Below are positions 32,107 to 41,559 of a stretch of DNA of 64,000 bases, in pieces. Origin of the DNA: Cellulomonas chitinilytica (GTDB taxonomy: Bacteria > Actinomycetota > Actinomycetes > Actinomycetales > Cellulomonadaceae); contig NZ_BONK01000003.1 in the NCBI RefSeq assembly GCF_016862675.1, positions 124,001 through 188,000 of the forward strand, given 5' to 3'. The first letter of the stretch is position 1; each line of letters begins with the position of its first letter. A program made the translations under genes and the position numbers. The notes under the pieces are model-generated. The model saw only the letters and a program-made list of their open reading frames with translations. It was not told the origin of the DNA and did not search any database.

Positions 32107-32541
32107 TCAGTCGTCCTGCGCGGTGGTCGTGTGCAGGGCGACCAGGGTGGCCAGCCGCCGGGCCTCCGTCTGGGCGTACGCGCCGTCGGCGGACTGGATC
32201 CCCATGACGGCCAGCGTGTCCCCGTCCGCCAGGTCGAGCTGGACCCAGGGCCGGCCCGAACCGAACCGGACGGACACGATCTCCGGCCACGTCAGACGGG
32301 TCGTGATCATCAGGTTCCGGACCGTCAGGCCGTCCTCGTCAGGGACGGCACGCACGGTCGCCTGCCGCCAGCAGAACCAGGCGATGAGGACGCCGACGAG
32401 CGCGAACCCCGCCCGGTCGAGCGGCTCGGCGTTCGGCAGCGCCACGATGAGCAGCGCCGTCAGGACGAGCACCACGACCACGAGCCCGAGCGTCACCAGC
32501 CGGGCGAACCGCGGCCGGAACGGGGCGTCCTGCACGTCCAC
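32107..32541 (-). CDS. PH-domain membrane protein
   Basis: A 144-residue protein with two adjacent membrane helices (about 17-36 and 42-58: LVTLGLVVVVLVLTALLIVA and AGFALVGVLIAWFCW) followed by a bacterial PH-like beta domain (RNLMITTRLTWPEIVSVRFG then PWVQLDLADGDTLAVMGIQS). The GTG at 32541 is 11 bases after the hisG stop, so it probably forms the tail of the histidine genes. Its role is unknown; small PH proteins of this type occur beside hisG in related genomes by my recollection. Confidence 0.7.
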   Translation of the reverse strand: MDVQDAPFRPRFARLVTLGLVVVVLVLTALLIVALPNAEPLDRAGFALVGVLIAWFCWRQATVRAVPDEDGLTVRNLMITTRLTWPEIVSVRFGSGRPWVQLDLADGDTLAVMGIQSADGAYAQTEARRLATLVALHTTTAQDD

Positions 32542-32552
32542 GACGGGTCCGG

Positions 32553-33401
32553 TCAAAGACGGCACGCGTGGATGGACGTCACGAGGATCGCGCGGGCACC
32601 CACGTCGTACAGGGCGTCCATGACGCGGTTCGTCTGGTCGCGCCGGACCATCGCCCGGACGGCGGCCCACTCGCGGTTGTGCAGCGGCGACACGGTCGGC
32701 GACTCCAGGCCGGGCGTGATCGCGACGGCCTTGTCGACGAGCGACAGCGGCACGTCGTAGTCCATCAGCACGTACTCGCGGGCCGTCAGGACTCCCTGGA
32801 GACGGCGGGTCAGCACGTCGAGGCCCGCGGGGGCGTCCACGTCCGAGCGCCGCACGAGGACCGCCTCCGAGCGCAGGATCGGCTCGCCGAACACCTCCAG
32901 CCCCGCGGCACGGAGCGTGGTGCCGGTCTCGACGACGTCCGCGATCACGTCCGCGACGCCGAGCTGGATGGCGCTCTCGACGGCGCCGTCGAGCCGTACG
33001 ACACCCGCCGGCACCACGCCGCGCTCCCACAGGAAGCCCGCGACGAGCACCGGGTACGACGTCGCGATGCGCTTGCCGGCGACCTGCTGCACCTCGTCGA
33101 GCTCGCCCGCGGTGGACGCGAACCGGAACGTCGAGCGCGCGAAGCCGAGCGGGAGGTGCTCGGTCGCCGCGGACTCCGAGTCGAGCATGAGGTCACGCCC
33201 GGTGATGCCGACGTCGACCGTCCCCGCACCGACGTACACCGCGATGTCGCGGGGACGCAGGAAGAAGAACTCGACGTCGTTGTCCGGGTCCGGGAGCACG
33301 AGCTCGCGCCCGTCGCGACGCTGCCGGTAACCGGCCTCCCGGAGCATCTCGGCGGCGGGCTCGGACAACGAGCCCTTGTTGGGGACGGCGATCCTCAGCA
33401 C
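32553..33401 (-). CDS. hisG: ATP phosphoribosyltransferase, long form
   Basis: A 282-residue enzyme catalysing the first step of histidine synthesis, joining PRPP and ATP. The N-terminus [19 protein letters not shown], the catalytic-domain segment [15 protein letters not shown], and the PRPP loop [18 protein letters not shown] are clear. The last 80 residues form the HisG_C regulatory domain that binds histidine, so this is the long hexameric form without HisZ. AGGAA precedes the GTG start. It follows hisE by 43 bases. Confidence 0.95.
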   Translation of the reverse strand: MLRIAVPNKGSLSEPAAEMLREAGYRQRRDGRELVLPDPDNDVEFFFLRPRDIAVYVGAGTVDVGITGRDLMLDSESAATEHLPLGFARSTFRFASTAGELDEVQQVAGKRIATSYPVLVAGFLWERGVVPAGVVRLDGAVESAIQLGVADVIADVVETGTTLRAAGLEVFGEPILRSEAVLVRRSDVDAPAGLDVLTRRLQGVLTAREYVLMDYDVPLSLVDKAVAITPGLESPTVSPLHNREWAAVRAMVRRDQTNRVMDALYDVGARAILVTSIHACRL

Positions 33402-33444
33402 GTGGTTCCTGTTCGGGAGAAGGGTGGGGCGTCGACGGCGCAGG

Positions 33445-33708
33445 TCACAGGTGCTCGTAGACGTCGTCGAGCGTGATCCCGAGCGCCACCATGAGCACCT
33501 CGAGGTGGTACAGCAGCTGGGAGATCTCCTCGGCGGTCCGCTCGACCCCCTCGTACTCGGCCGCCATCCAGACCTCGGCGGCCTCCTCCACGATCTTCTT
33601 GCCGATCGCGTGGACGCCCGCGTCCAGCTCGGTCACGGTGCGGGAGCCGGCGGGCCGGGTGGCCGCCTTCTCGGCGAGCTCGGCGAACAGGTGCTCGAAG
33701 GTCTTCAC
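33445..33708 (-). CDS. hisE: Phosphoribosyl-ATP pyrophosphatase
   Basis: An 87-residue MazG-fold enzyme for the second step of histidine synthesis, hydrolysing phosphoribosyl-ATP to phosphoribosyl-AMP. Metal-binding acidic residues are in [18 protein letters not shown] and [19 protein letters not shown]. It has the stand-alone size; hisI must be elsewhere. The GTG at 33708 is preferred because TACCCT lies eight bases upstream; the longer open frame is not coding-like. Confidence 0.93.
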   Translation of the reverse strand: MKTFEHLFAELAEKAATRPAGSRTVTELDAGVHAIGKKIVEEAAEVWMAAEYEGVERTAEEISQLLYHLEVLMVALGITLDDVYEHL

Positions 33709-33716
33709 GTCTGTCA

Positions 33717-33722
33717 AGGGTA
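33717..33722 (-). promoter_or_regulatory. -10 element TACCCT, probable leaderless promoter of hisE-hisG
   Basis: Minus-strand TACCCT is eight bases before the GTG at 33708, separating the histidine pair from the riboflavin operon that ends at 33764. Confidence 0.45.
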
Positions 33723-33763
33723 GACGGCTCCCGGCACGACCCGGACGCGCGTCCGTCCCCCGG

Positions 33764-34468
33764 TCAGACGACCACCTGCTCGTCCGCCTCCGCGGTGCGG
33801 ACGGGACGCTCGCCGCGGGCCCGCCACCACACGACGAAGCCGTACACGACCACGCCCGCGTAGACAAGGTAGAGCACCGCCGACGGGTAGTAGCCGGCCT
33901 TCAGCAGCAGAGGCACCCCGACGGCGTCGACCGCGATCCAGATCAGCCAGAACTCGATCCACCCGCGCGCCATGCCGTACGTCGCGAGCATCGACCCGGT
34001 GAAGATCCACGCGTCCGCCCACGGCCCCCAGGAGCCCAGCTCGCGGAACAGCATCGCGAACCCGACGGTCCCGACGACCCCCACGACGACGATCGTGGCC
34101 CAGCCCGACCAGCCGGCCCATCGCGGCACGACCACCGGGGCGTCCTGCGGGGCACCCGCCCGCTCGTTCGCGCGCTGCAGCTGGCGCCACCGCACCCACC
34201 CGTAGACGGACACGATCACGAAGAACACCTGCCGGCCGGCCTGCCCGTACAGGTCGCGCGCCTGCGGCGTGTGGAACACACCGCCGAGGAACACGGTGAA
34301 CAGCAGCACGTTGCCGACGATGCCGACCGGCCACGCCCACACCCGGCGGCGCATGCCCCCGACGGCCGACGCGAGACCGAACAGGTTGCCGACGATCTCG
34401 CGCCACAGGATCGCGTGCCCGGCGATCACCACCTGCGCGTCGAACAGCCAGCCGAGCGGCCCGGTCAC
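33764..34468 (-). CDS. PnuC/RibM-family vitamin transporter, probably for riboflavin
   Basis: A 234-residue seven-helix-type membrane protein of the PnuC family. Conserved segments are [23 protein letters not shown] at 18-40 (Gly-rich, Trp-containing), [13 protein letters not shown], and the late pair [20 protein letters not shown] with [14 protein letters not shown]. PnuC proteins carry nicotinamide riboside, but the branch called RibM/PnuX imports riboflavin. Here the GTG is two bases from the end of ribH in an FMN-riboswitch operon, so riboflavin is the likelier cargo. The upstream 30 in-frame residues are read-through. Confidence 0.82.
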   Translation of the reverse strand: MTGPLGWLFDAQVVIAGHAILWREIVGNLFGLASAVGGMRRRVWAWPVGIVGNVLLFTVFLGGVFHTPQARDLYGQAGRQVFFVIVSVYGWVRWRQLQRANERAGAPQDAPVVVPRWAGWSGWATIVVVGVVGTVGFAMLFRELGSWGPWADAWIFTGSMLATYGMARGWIEFWLIWIAVDAVGVPLLLKAGYYPSAVLYLVYAGVVVYGFVVWWRARGERPVRTAEADEQVVV

Positions 34469-34469
34469 G

Positions 34470-34937
34470 TCACAGCCCTCGCAGCGCGACGACCGTCGCG
34501 ACCGCTGCCTCGGCGGCCTCGGCGCCCTTGTCCTCGTGCGAGCCGTCGAGCCCCGCACGGTCGAGCGCCTGCGCCTCGTCGTCGCAGGTCAGCACGCCGA
34601 AACCGACGGGCACCCCCGTCCGGACGGCCACGTCCGTCAGGCCGGAGGTGGCCGCCGAGCAGACGTACTCGAAGTGCGGCGTGCCGCCCCGGATGACGAC
34701 GCCGAGCGCGACGACCGCGTCGGCACCCGCCGCGGCGGCCGCCCGCGCGGCGACCGGCAGCTCGAACGTCCCGGGCACGCGCACGACGGTGACGTCCTCG
34801 ACGTGCGCCGCCTCGAGGGCGCGGCGAGCGCCCGCGAGCAGCCCGTCCATCACGACCGTGTGCCAGCTCGCGGCGACGACGACGACCTTCAGGCCGGTGC
34901 CGTCGACGCTCAGGGTGGGTGCTCCCGCACCGCTCAT
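34470..34937 (-). CDS. ribH: 6,7-dimethyl-8-ribityllumazine synthase
   Basis: A 155-residue enzyme condensing the ribitylamino-pyrimidine with dihydroxybutanone phosphate. Motifs: [33 protein letters not shown] (the GxFE ribityl site), [20 protein letters not shown] with the catalytic His, and [18 protein letters not shown]. It starts inside the end of ribBA (ATGA at 34934-34937), so the two are coupled. The product assembles into a cytosolic pentamer or capsid. Confidence 0.96.
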   Translation of the reverse strand: MSGAGAPTLSVDGTGLKVVVVAASWHTVVMDGLLAGARRALEAAHVEDVTVVRVPGTFELPVAARAAAAAGADAVVALGVVIRGGTPHFEYVCSAATSGLTDVAVRTGVPVGFGVLTCDDEAQALDRAGLDGSHEDKGAEAAEAAVATVVALRGL

Positions 34938-36286
34938 GCCAGGTCCTCCAGGTTCTCGAACAGGTGGTCGGTGGTGTCGACGCCGGGCGGCGACGGGGCC
35001 GCGAGGACCGGCGCCACGGCGATGGCCTCCCGCTCCGTCCCGACGGGCAGGTGCAGCAGGTGGCCCATCGACGTGGCCTTGGTCCGCAGGTACTCCTCGT
35101 TCTGGGGCGTGTGCCCGACCTCGAGACCGCGCACCTCGGCGACGTCGATGCCGTGCGCGCGCAGGCCCGCGACCTTGGCCGGGTTGTTCGTCAGGAGGCT
35201 CACGCGCTCGACGCCGAGGTCCGCGAGGATCGCGGCGGCCGCACCGTACTCCCGACGGTCAGCGGGCCACCCGAGGTCGAGGTTGGCCTCGACGGTGTCG
35301 CGGCCCGCGTCCTGCAGCGCGTACGCGGCGACCTTCGCGAGCAGGCCGATGCCCCGGCCCTCGTGCCCGCGCAGGTAGACGACGGCGCCGCCCTGCTCGG
35401 CGGCCAGCGCGAGCGCCGCGTCGAGCTGCGGGCCGCAGTCGCACCGGGCCGACCCGAACGCGTCCCCCGTGAGGCACTCCGAGTGGACCCGGACGACCGG
35501 CGTCGCGGCGAGGCCGGCGGTCGACACGAGCGCGACGTGCTCGTCGCCCGTGCGCAGGTCGCGGTACCCGTGGATCCGGAAGTCGCCGTGCCGGGTCGGC
35601 AGGTACGCGGTGTGCGTCGCGTGCACCCGGTCGTGCAGCACGGGCCGGTCGACGGTCTCCGGCACCGCGTCGTCGTGCTCGCGCCGCCACGCGACGAGGT
35701 CCGCGATGGTGAGCAGCACCAGACCCTCCGCCTCGGCCAGCGCCGCGGCGGCCGGCAGGCGGGTCATCGACCCGTCGTCGTCCACGAGCTCCGCGATCGC
35801 ACCGACCGGCTCCAGGCCCGCCAGGCGGCACAGGTCGACGGCCGCCTCGGTGTGCCCGGCCCGGTGCAGCACACCGCCCGGCACGGCCCGCAGGGGCAGC
35901 ACGTGACCGGGCCGGATCAGGTCCTCGCGGCCCGACGCCGGGTCCGCCAGCACCCGCAGGGTCCGGGCGCGGTCCGACGCGGAGATGCCGGTCGTGACTC
36001 CCGTCGCCGCGTCCACCGTGACCGTGTACGCCGTCCGCCGGGGGTCCTGGCTGTGCGGGACCATGAGCGGCAGGTCCAGCGCGTCCGCCCGGGCGGCAGG
36101 CATGGGGGCGCAGAGGTAGCCCGACGAGTGCCGGATCGTCCACGCGACCCACTCGGGCGTCGCCGACTGCGCCGCGAGGATGACGTCCGCCTCGTTCTCC
36201 CTGTCGGGCGAGTCCGCGACGAGCACCGGACGTCCCGCGCGCAGCGCCTCCAGCGCCTCCTCGACCGTGCCGATGCGCGGCGTCAC
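34934..36286 (-). CDS. ribBA: Bifunctional dihydroxybutanone-phosphate synthase / GTP cyclohydrolase II
   Basis: A 450-residue fusion making both riboflavin precursors. RibB domain (1-210): [15 protein letters not shown] for Mg and ribulose-phosphate binding, SGYLCAPMP, and [14 protein letters not shown]. RibA domain (220-420): [20 protein letters not shown] with the zinc cysteines, [16 protein letters not shown], and [13 protein letters not shown] 30-residue Pro-rich tail follows. The GTG at 36286 overlaps the ribE stop by four bases. Expression is expected to follow the FMN riboswitch upstream of ribD. Confidence 0.95.
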   Translation of the reverse strand: MTPRIGTVEEALEALRAGRPVLVADSPDRENEADVILAAQSATPEWVAWTIRHSSGYLCAPMPAARADALDLPLMVPHSQDPRRTAYTVTVDAATGVTTGISASDRARTLRVLADPASGREDLIRPGHVLPLRAVPGGVLHRAGHTEAAVDLCRLAGLEPVGAIAELVDDDGSMTRLPAAAALAEAEGLVLLTIADLVAWRREHDDAVPETVDRPVLHDRVHATHTAYLPTRHGDFRIHGYRDLRTGDEHVALVSTAGLAATPVVRVHSECLTGDAFGSARCDCGPQLDAALALAAEQGGAVVYLRGHEGRGIGLLAKVAAYALQDAGRDTVEANLDLGWPADRREYGAAAAILADLGVERVSLLTNNPAKVAGLRAHGIDVAEVRGLEVGHTPQNEEYLRTKATSMGHLLHLPVGTEREAIAVAPVLAAPSPPGVDTTDHLFENLEDLA

Positions 36287-36888
36287 CGCAGGACCCCGGC
36301 CGTCGAGAGCAGGCGCTCGGTGTACTTCGCCAGCACGTCGACCTCCAGGTTGACGCGCGCCCCCACCGCGAGCGAGCCGAGGGTCGTCGCCTCGAGGGTC
36401 GTGGGGATGAGCGAGACACCGAACGCGTCGTCGCCGACGTGCGTCACCGTGAGCGACACCCCCGAGACCGTGACCGACCCCTTCTCCGCGACGTACCGCG
36501 CGAGCGTCGGGTCGAGCTCGATCTCGACGTCGTCCCAGCGGGGACCGGGTGTCCGGGAGCGGACCGCGCCGACGCCGTCGACGTGCCCCTGCACCACGTG
36601 GCCGCCGTAGCGCCCACCGACCTGCAGGGCGCGCTCGAGGTTCACGGCGCTCCCGACGTCGAGGTCGCCCAGCGCCGTCCGGCGCAGCGTCTCCGGCATG
36701 ACGTCGGCGACGAACGAGCCGTCGCCCGGCAGCTCCGTGACCGTCAGGCACACCCCGGAGACGGCGATCGAGTCGCCCGGGCGGGCGTCGGACACGACGA
36801 GCGGCCCCCGCACGCGCAGCCGGGCGTCCTGCCCGGCCACCTCCAGCAACTCGACCGTGCCGATCTCCTCGACGATCCCGGTGAACAT
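36283..36888 (-). CDS. ribE: Riboflavin synthase alpha chain
   Basis: A 201-residue enzyme that dismutates two lumazine molecules to riboflavin. It is built from two similar barrel domains: MFTGIVEEIGTV and DSIAVSGVCLTVTEL in the first, HVVQGHVDGVGAV and GSVTVSGVSLTVTHVGDD in the second. GAGGAG lies before the ATG at 36888, which overlaps the ribD stop (TGATG). It is the second gene of the riboflavin operon. Confidence 0.95.
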   Translation of the reverse strand: MFTGIVEEIGTVELLEVAGQDARLRVRGPLVVSDARPGDSIAVSGVCLTVTELPGDGSFVADVMPETLRRTALGDLDVGSAVNLERALQVGGRYGGHVVQGHVDGVGAVRSRTPGPRWDDVEIELDPTLARYVAEKGSVTVSGVSLTVTHVGDDAFGVSLIPTTLEATTLGSLAVGARVNLEVDVLAKYTERLLSTAGVLR

Positions 36889-38012
36889 CAGTGCTCCTCG
36901 TCCGTGGTGGCAGGGCGGACCCCGGGCGTCGCCGGCGTCGCAGAAGTGGTCGGGGTGGGGGTGGCGACGACGAGCACGTCCGGACCGAGCGGCTGCACGC
37001 TCCGGGTCGTCAGGCGCAGCGCGCCGTCGATCGAGGCGATCCCGAGGTCGCCGACGGCGGCCGGTCCGGTGCCGAGCAGGACGGGCGCGACGTAGGCGTG
37101 CACCTCGTCGACGAGCCCGGCGCGCAGGAACGCCGCCGCGAGCGTGGGGCCGCCCTCGACGAGCAGGTGCCGCACCTCGCGCCCACCGAGCGCGTCGACG
37201 ACGACCTGCGGGTCGTGCGTGCGCACGTGCACCAGCTCGCCGCCGGGTCCGCGCAGCCGCGCACCCGCGGGCACGTCGCGATGCCCGACGACGACCCGCA
37301 GCGGCTGGTGGCCGTGCAGCTCGCCCGCGGCGTTCCGGGCGGTGAGCGACGGGTCGTCCGCCAGTGCCGTGCCCGTGCCGACCACGATCGCGTCGACCTC
37401 GGCGCGCAGGTCGTGGGCGTGCCGGCGTGCGACGTCGGACGTGATCCAGCGGCTGCTGCCGTCCGCTGCGGCGACCCGGCCGTCCAGGCTCGTGGCGAGC
37501 TTCAGCGTGACGAAGGGGCGCCCGCGCTCCACGGACGGCAGCCACGCACCGAGCAGGGCTCGCCCCTCCTCGGAGAGCACCCCGGTCCGGACGTCGACCC
37601 CGGACGCCCGCAACCGGTCCGCTCCCCCGGCGGCCTGCGGGTTCGGGTCCTCGACGGAGACGACGACGCGCGAGACACCGGCCGCGAGCAGCGCCTCCGT
37701 GCACGGCCCGGTGCGCCCCGTGTGGTTGCAGGGCTCGAGCGTGACGACCGCCGTCGCACAGCGCGGGTCGGTGCCCCGGTGCGCGGCGTCCGCGAGTGCC
37801 GCCACCTCCGCATGAGGCGTACCCGCACCCTGGTGCCAGCCCTCTCCCACGACGGCACCGTCCGCGTCGACGAGCACGCAGCCGACGCGGGGGTTGGGCC
37901 CGTGCGCGGGTCCACGCCGGGCGAGGGCGACCGCGCGGGTCATCGCCTCGAGCTCGACGAGCGTGACGTCCGATCGGGTCGGTGCTGGGTGCTGCGTCGC
38001 CGCGCCGGTCAT
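36888..38012 (-). CDS. ribD: Bifunctional riboflavin deaminase/reductase RibD
   Basis: A 374-residue enzyme. The N-terminal deaminase domain has zinc ligands His67 (TPHAEV, with Glu69 as acid/base), Cys95 and Cys104 (EPCNHTGRTGPC). The C-terminal reductase domain has FVTLKLATSLDGRVAA, SRWITSDVARRHAHDLR and HLLVEGGPTLAAAFLRAGLVD. GGGAGGTG three bases before the ATG at 38012 fixes the start. Its leader carries an FMN riboswitch and a CCTCCC that can mask the GGGAGG, so it is the control point of the operon. Confidence 0.95.
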   Translation of the reverse strand: MTGAATQHPAPTRSDVTLVELEAMTRAVALARRGPAHGPNPRVGCVLVDADGAVVGEGWHQGAGTPHAEVAALADAAHRGTDPRCATAVVTLEPCNHTGRTGPCTEALLAAGVSRVVVSVEDPNPQAAGGADRLRASGVDVRTGVLSEEGRALLGAWLPSVERGRPFVTLKLATSLDGRVAAADGSSRWITSDVARRHAHDLRAEVDAIVVGTGTALADDPSLTARNAAGELHGHQPLRVVVGHRDVPAGARLRGPGGELVHVRTHDPQVVVDALGGREVRHLLVEGGPTLAAAFLRAGLVDEVHAYVAPVLLGTGPAAVGDLGIASIDGALRLTTRSVQPLGPDVLVVATPTPTTSATPATPGVRPATTDEEH

Positions 38013-38017
38013 CGTCA

Positions 38018-38060
38018 CCTCCCGGGTGCCGTCAGGGCTCCGGGGGTCGGCGCAGGGAGG
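38018..38060 (-). promoter_or_regulatory. Candidate ribosome-binding-site sequestering element of ribD
   Basis: On the minus strand CCTCCC (plus 38055-38060) precedes the ribD Shine-Dalgarno GGGAGG (plus 38018-38023) by 31 bases and can pair with all six bases. It lies between the riboswitch aptamer and the start codon, where a ligand-dependent expression platform is expected. Confidence 0.5.
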
Positions 38061-38100
38061 ACCCGCGCCCACGTCGCACGCCGAAGGCGGACGACGCCAC

Positions 38101-38221
38101 GTACTTCCTCCCATCCGGACTTTCACCGTCGGTCCTGGAGTTCCACCAGGTCAACCGCACCTCCCGTGAGGGACGAGCGGGTCGCGGACTGTCACCGCCG
38201 GCTCGGACTTTCACCGACCCC
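38101..38221 (-). promoter_or_regulatory. FMN riboswitch (RFN element)
   Basis: The minus strand from 38221 to 38101 carries the conserved RFN blocks in order: GGGGTCGGTGAAAGTCCGA, CCGGCGGTGACAGTCCGCGA, GTTGACCTGGTGGAACTCCA, GGACCGACGGTGAAAGTCCG and GATGGGAGGAAGTAC. This is the six-stem FMN aptamer, placed about 90 bases before the ribD start. FMN binding is expected to shut off the riboflavin operon including the PnuC-type transporter. Confidence 0.97.
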
Positions 38222-38349
38222 GGAGCACGTGTGTGTGTTCTGTACTGCGCCAACGATCATGCCACACGGCACATTCCCGACCCGGTGACCGTCCGGCCAC
38301 CGAACAGCGTGCGGCGGCGGAGCGTCGCAGGTCAGGGGCGCGGACGTGC

Positions 38350-39018
38350 TCAGCTCGCCGGGAGCCCCTGGTCCGCGAGCTCGCGCAGCGCGACGATCTC
38401 GGCGGCGACGTCGGGCGCGCCGTACACCGCGGACCCCGCCACGAACACGTTCGCGCCCGCCTCGGCGATCCGCCCGATCGTCGACCGCGAGACACCGCCG
38501 TCGACCTGGATCCAGGTGTCGGCGCCCGCTTCGGCGACCGCCCGACGCGCCCGTCGGATCTTCGGCAGCGTGCCCTCGATGAACGACTGCCCGCCGAACC
38601 CCGGCTCCACCGTCATCACGAGGATCATGTCGATCTCCGCGAGCAGGTCGAGCAGCGGCTCGACGGGCGAGGCCGGCCGCAGCGCCACCCCGACGCGCAC
38701 GCCCGCGCCGCGCAGCTCGCGCGCGAGCCGCACCGGGGCCTGCGCGGCCTCGGCGTGGAACGTCACGGACGCGGCACCCGCCTCGGCGTACGTCGGCGCC
38801 CAGCGGTCCGCGTCCTCGATCATGAGGTGGACGTCCAGCGGGACGGGCGACACCTCCGCGATGCGCCGCACCACGGGCGGGCCGAGCGTGAGGTTCGGCA
38901 CGAAGTGGTTGTCCATGACGTCGACGTGGACGAAGTCGGCGGCGGCGATCCTGCCGAGGTCCCGCTCGAGGTTGACGAAGTCGGCGGACAGGATGCTCGG
39001 GTTGATCAGCGCGGACAC
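38350..39018 (-). CDS. rpe: Ribulose-phosphate 3-epimerase
   Basis: A 222-residue TIM-barrel enzyme of the pentose phosphate pathway interconverting ribulose 5-phosphate and xylulose 5-phosphate. Motifs: [36 protein letters not shown] with the metal and acid/base Asp, [26 protein letters not shown] and [12 protein letters not shown]. The GTG at 39018 follows TACGCT by six bases. It ends 128 bases before the riboswitch start, and this gap shows no other feature. Confidence 0.96.
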   Translation of the reverse strand: MSALINPSILSADFVNLERDLGRIAAADFVHVDVMDNHFVPNLTLGPPVVRRIAEVSPVPLDVHLMIEDADRWAPTYAEAGAASVTFHAEAAQAPVRLARELRGAGVRVGVALRPASPVEPLLDLLAEIDMILVMTVEPGFGGQSFIEGTLPKIRRARRAVAEAGADTWIQVDGGVSRSTIGRIAEAGANVFVAGSAVYGAPDVAAEIVALRELADQGLPAS

Positions 39019-39024
39019 CGGTCC

Positions 39025-39030
39025 AGCGTA
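39025..39030 (-). promoter_or_regulatory. -10 element TACGCT, leaderless promoter of rpe
   Basis: Minus-strand TACGCT stands six bases before the GTG at 39018. Confidence 0.5.
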
Positions 39031-39071
39031 TCGGCGGCGTGGGCGCGTCCGCCTGCGCGGGTCGGCTCGCG

Positions 39072-40574
39072 TCAGGCCGTCCGGCGCAGCAGCGTGAGGT
39101 GCATCGCGTCCGTGCCGTGGACGTGCGGCCACAGCTGGACGTCGGTGCGCCCGTCGGGCAGCTCGACGGATCCCGGTGCCAGCTCCCGGACGACGGCCGA
39201 CGCGTCGACGGGCTCGGCCGCCAGGCCCGCCTTCGCGGCGGCGCGCAGCGCGTCCTTCACGACGAGCTGGGTCTCCACGAGGTGCGGGGAGCAGGTCACG
39301 TACGCGACGACGCCGCCCACCCGGACGGCCTGCAGGGCGGAGCCGAGCAGCTCGCGCTGCAGCTGGCCGAGCGGCGCGAGGTCGGCGGGCGTGCGTCGCC
39401 ACCGCGACTCGGGGCGGCGGCGCAGGGCACCCAGCCCGGTGCACGGTGCATCGACCATCACCCGGTCGAACGCTCCGGGCTCGTCCGTGCCGACGCGGCG
39501 GCCGTCGCCGGTCCGGACCTCCTCGACAGCGTCGGACGGGACGGCTCGCAGGGCCTGCTCGACGAGCCGCGCGCGGTGCGGCTGGACCTCGTTCGCGACG
39601 AGCCGGGCGCCACGCCCGGCGGCCAGCGAGGCCAGCAGGGCCGCCTTCCCGCCCGGACCGGCGCACAGGTCCAGCCACCGGGTGTCCGGTCCGTCGAGCG
39701 GCACGGCCCCGAGGGCGAGCGCGACGACCTGGCTGCCCTCGTCCTGCACGCCGGCGCGCCCGTCGCGGACCGCGCCCACCGCCGCGGGGTCCCCGCCGCC
39801 GAGCACCACGGCGGTCGGGGAGACCGTGCCGGCCGTCCCGTCGCCCGCGTCGAGCAGCTCCTGCACCTCCACCAGGCCCGGCCGGGCGACGAGCGTCACC
39901 CGAGGGGCGGCGTTGTCGGCCTCGAGCAGGGCCTCGATCTCGTCCGCCGGACGCCCGGCGCCCACGAGCGCCTCGCGCAGGGCGCGGACGACCCACACGG
40001 GGTGGCTGTGCAGGACCGCGAGCCGAGCGACCGGGTCGTCGCCCGCCGCGTCGGCGATCCGGCGCTCCCAGCCCTCGACGTCCTCCCGTCCGACGGCCCG
40101 GAGCACCGCGTTGACGAACTGCGCGGCACCTGCGCCGACCGTCTCGCGGGCCAGGCCGACGGTCTCCGACACGGCGGCGTGCGGGGGCACCCGCATCCCG
40201 AGCAGCTGGTGCGTGCCCAGCCGCAGGAGGTCGAGCACCGGCGGGTCGATCCGGTCGGTCGGCCGGGCCGCGGCCTGCTCGATCACGGCGTCGTACCGGC
40301 CACGCAGCCGCAGCGTCCCGTACGCCAGCTCCGTCACGAACGCCGCGTCGCGCCCCCGGATCCCCCGCTCCCGCAGCAGCGGGGGCAGCACGAGGTTGGC
40401 GTAGGAGTCGCTGTCGGCGACCGCGCGGAGCACGTCGAACGCGGCACGTCGCGCCGGGTCGCCGCTGCGCCGGCGCTCCGACGGGGCCGTCGTCGACCGC
40501 TGCGTGCGGCCCTGCGCGCGGGCCGCGCCTCGCTGCCGTCCTCGCGCGTCGCGACGGTCCGGTCCCTCAGTCAT
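39072..40574 (-). CDS. rsmB: 16S rRNA cytosine-967 C5-methyltransferase RsmB
   Basis: A 500-residue RNA methyltransferase. Residues 1-45 are a basic tail; 45-180 form a NusB-like RNA-binding domain ([20 protein letters not shown]); the C-terminal half is a Rossmann methyltransferase with SAM motif [16 protein letters not shown], the PCTG cysteine ([11 protein letters not shown]) and the catalytic cysteine TCSPH. It overlaps fmt by eight bases, the classical fmt-rsmB pairing that links initiator tRNA formylation to ribosome modification. Confidence 0.94.
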   Translation of the reverse strand: MTEGPDRRDARGRQRGAARAQGRTQRSTTAPSERRRSGDPARRAAFDVLRAVADSDSYANLVLPPLLRERGIRGRDAAFVTELAYGTLRLRGRYDAVIEQAAARPTDRIDPPVLDLLRLGTHQLLGMRVPPHAAVSETVGLARETVGAGAAQFVNAVLRAVGREDVEGWERRIADAAGDDPVARLAVLHSHPVWVVRALREALVGAGRPADEIEALLEADNAAPRVTLVARPGLVEVQELLDAGDGTAGTVSPTAVVLGGGDPAAVGAVRDGRAGVQDEGSQVVALALGAVPLDGPDTRWLDLCAGPGGKAALLASLAAGRGARLVANEVQPHRARLVEQALRAVPSDAVEEVRTGDGRRVGTDEPGAFDRVMVDAPCTGLGALRRRPESRWRRTPADLAPLGQLQRELLGSALQAVRVGGVVAYVTCSPHLVETQLVVKDALRAAAKAGLAAEPVDASAVVRELAPGSVELPDGRTDVQLWPHVHGTDAMHLTLLRRTA

Positions 40575-41508
40575 GGTCCGCCCCCAGGACGGTCGTGCCG
40601 TCGAGCCGAGCGCCGCGCGCCCAGTCGGCGGCGGCCATCGGACGCTTTCCGGGTGGCGTCACCTCGCCGAGCCGCACGGCGTGCCCGCCCGTGCCGACGA
40701 GCACCTCGTGCTTCGTGACCCGCAGCCGACCCGGTCCGAGGTCGTCGACCTCCGGCACCGGGACCACGGGACCGAGCCCGAGGCGTGCACCGTCCGGCAG
40801 CGACGTCCACGCACCGGGCGCGGGCGTGCACCCGCGGATGCGCCGGTCGACCGCGTGCGCCGGGTGGGTCCAGCGCACGCGCGCGTCCGCCGCCTCGAGC
40901 TTGGGAGCCACGCTCACGCCGTCCGCCGGCTGCGGCACCGGGCTCAGGATGCCGTCCTCGATGCCGTCGAGCGTGCGGACCAGCAGCTCGGCCCCCACGA
41001 CCGACAACCGGTCGAGCAGCGCCCCCGCGGTGTCCCGCGACCGGACGGTCTCGGTGAGCATGCCGTAGACGGGACCGGTGTCGAGCCCCTCCTCGATGCG
41101 GAACGTCGTCGCACCGGTGACCTCGTCGCCCGCGATGACGGCGCGCTGCACGGGGGCGGCCCCCCGCCACGCGGGCAGCACGGAGAAGTGCAGGTTCACC
41201 CAGCCGTGCGTCGGGACGTCGAGGACCGCCGCGGGCAGCAGCGCGCCGTAGGCGACCACCGGGGCGGCGTCCACGGCCAGCTCCGCGAGGCGGGCCCGGA
41301 AGCCGTCGTCGCGTGGGCTCGGCGGCGTGAGCACCTCGATCCCCGCGTCGGTCGCGGCCACCTTCACGGGGCTCGGCGCGAGCGTCCGCCCTCGACCGGA
41401 ACGCGCGTCGGGCCGGGTCAGCACCGCCACGACCTCGTGCCGGGAGGCCAGGAGCGCCTCGAGCGACGGCACCGCGGCCGCAGGGGTACCGGCGAAGAGC
41501 AGTCGCAT
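40567..41508 (-). CDS. fmt: Methionyl-tRNA formyltransferase
   Basis: A 313-residue enzyme formylating initiator Met-tRNA with 10-formyl-tetrahydrofolate. Motifs: [19 protein letters not shown], the folate-site [18 protein letters not shown] (canonical SLLPxxRG here SVLPAWRG), and [12 protein letters not shown]. The C-terminal OB-fold tRNA domain follows ([25 protein letters not shown]). The ATG at 41508 has TAGGAT seven bases upstream. Canonical def is not next to it. Confidence 0.95.
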   Translation of the reverse strand: MRLLFAGTPAAAVPSLEALLASRHEVVAVLTRPDARSGRGRTLAPSPVKVAATDAGIEVLTPPSPRDDGFRARLAELAVDAAPVVAYGALLPAAVLDVPTHGWVNLHFSVLPAWRGAAPVQRAVIAGDEVTGATTFRIEEGLDTGPVYGMLTETVRSRDTAGALLDRLSVVGAELLVRTLDGIEDGILSPVPQPADGVSVAPKLEAADARVRWTHPAHAVDRRIRGCTPAPGAWTSLPDGARLGLGPVVPVPEVDDLGPGRLRVTKHEVLVGTGGHAVRLGEVTPPGKRPMAAADWARGARLDGTTVLGADHD

Positions 41509-41515
41509 GGCGTCG

Positions 41516-41521
41516 ATCCTA
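41516..41521 (-). promoter_or_regulatory. -10 element TAGGAT, leaderless promoter of fmt-rsmB
   Basis: Minus-strand TAGGAT lies seven bases before the fmt ATG at 41508. Confidence 0.5.
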
Positions 41522-41559
41522 GGTGGCCCGGTCCGGATGCTCCGCCGCCGTGCGCGAGG

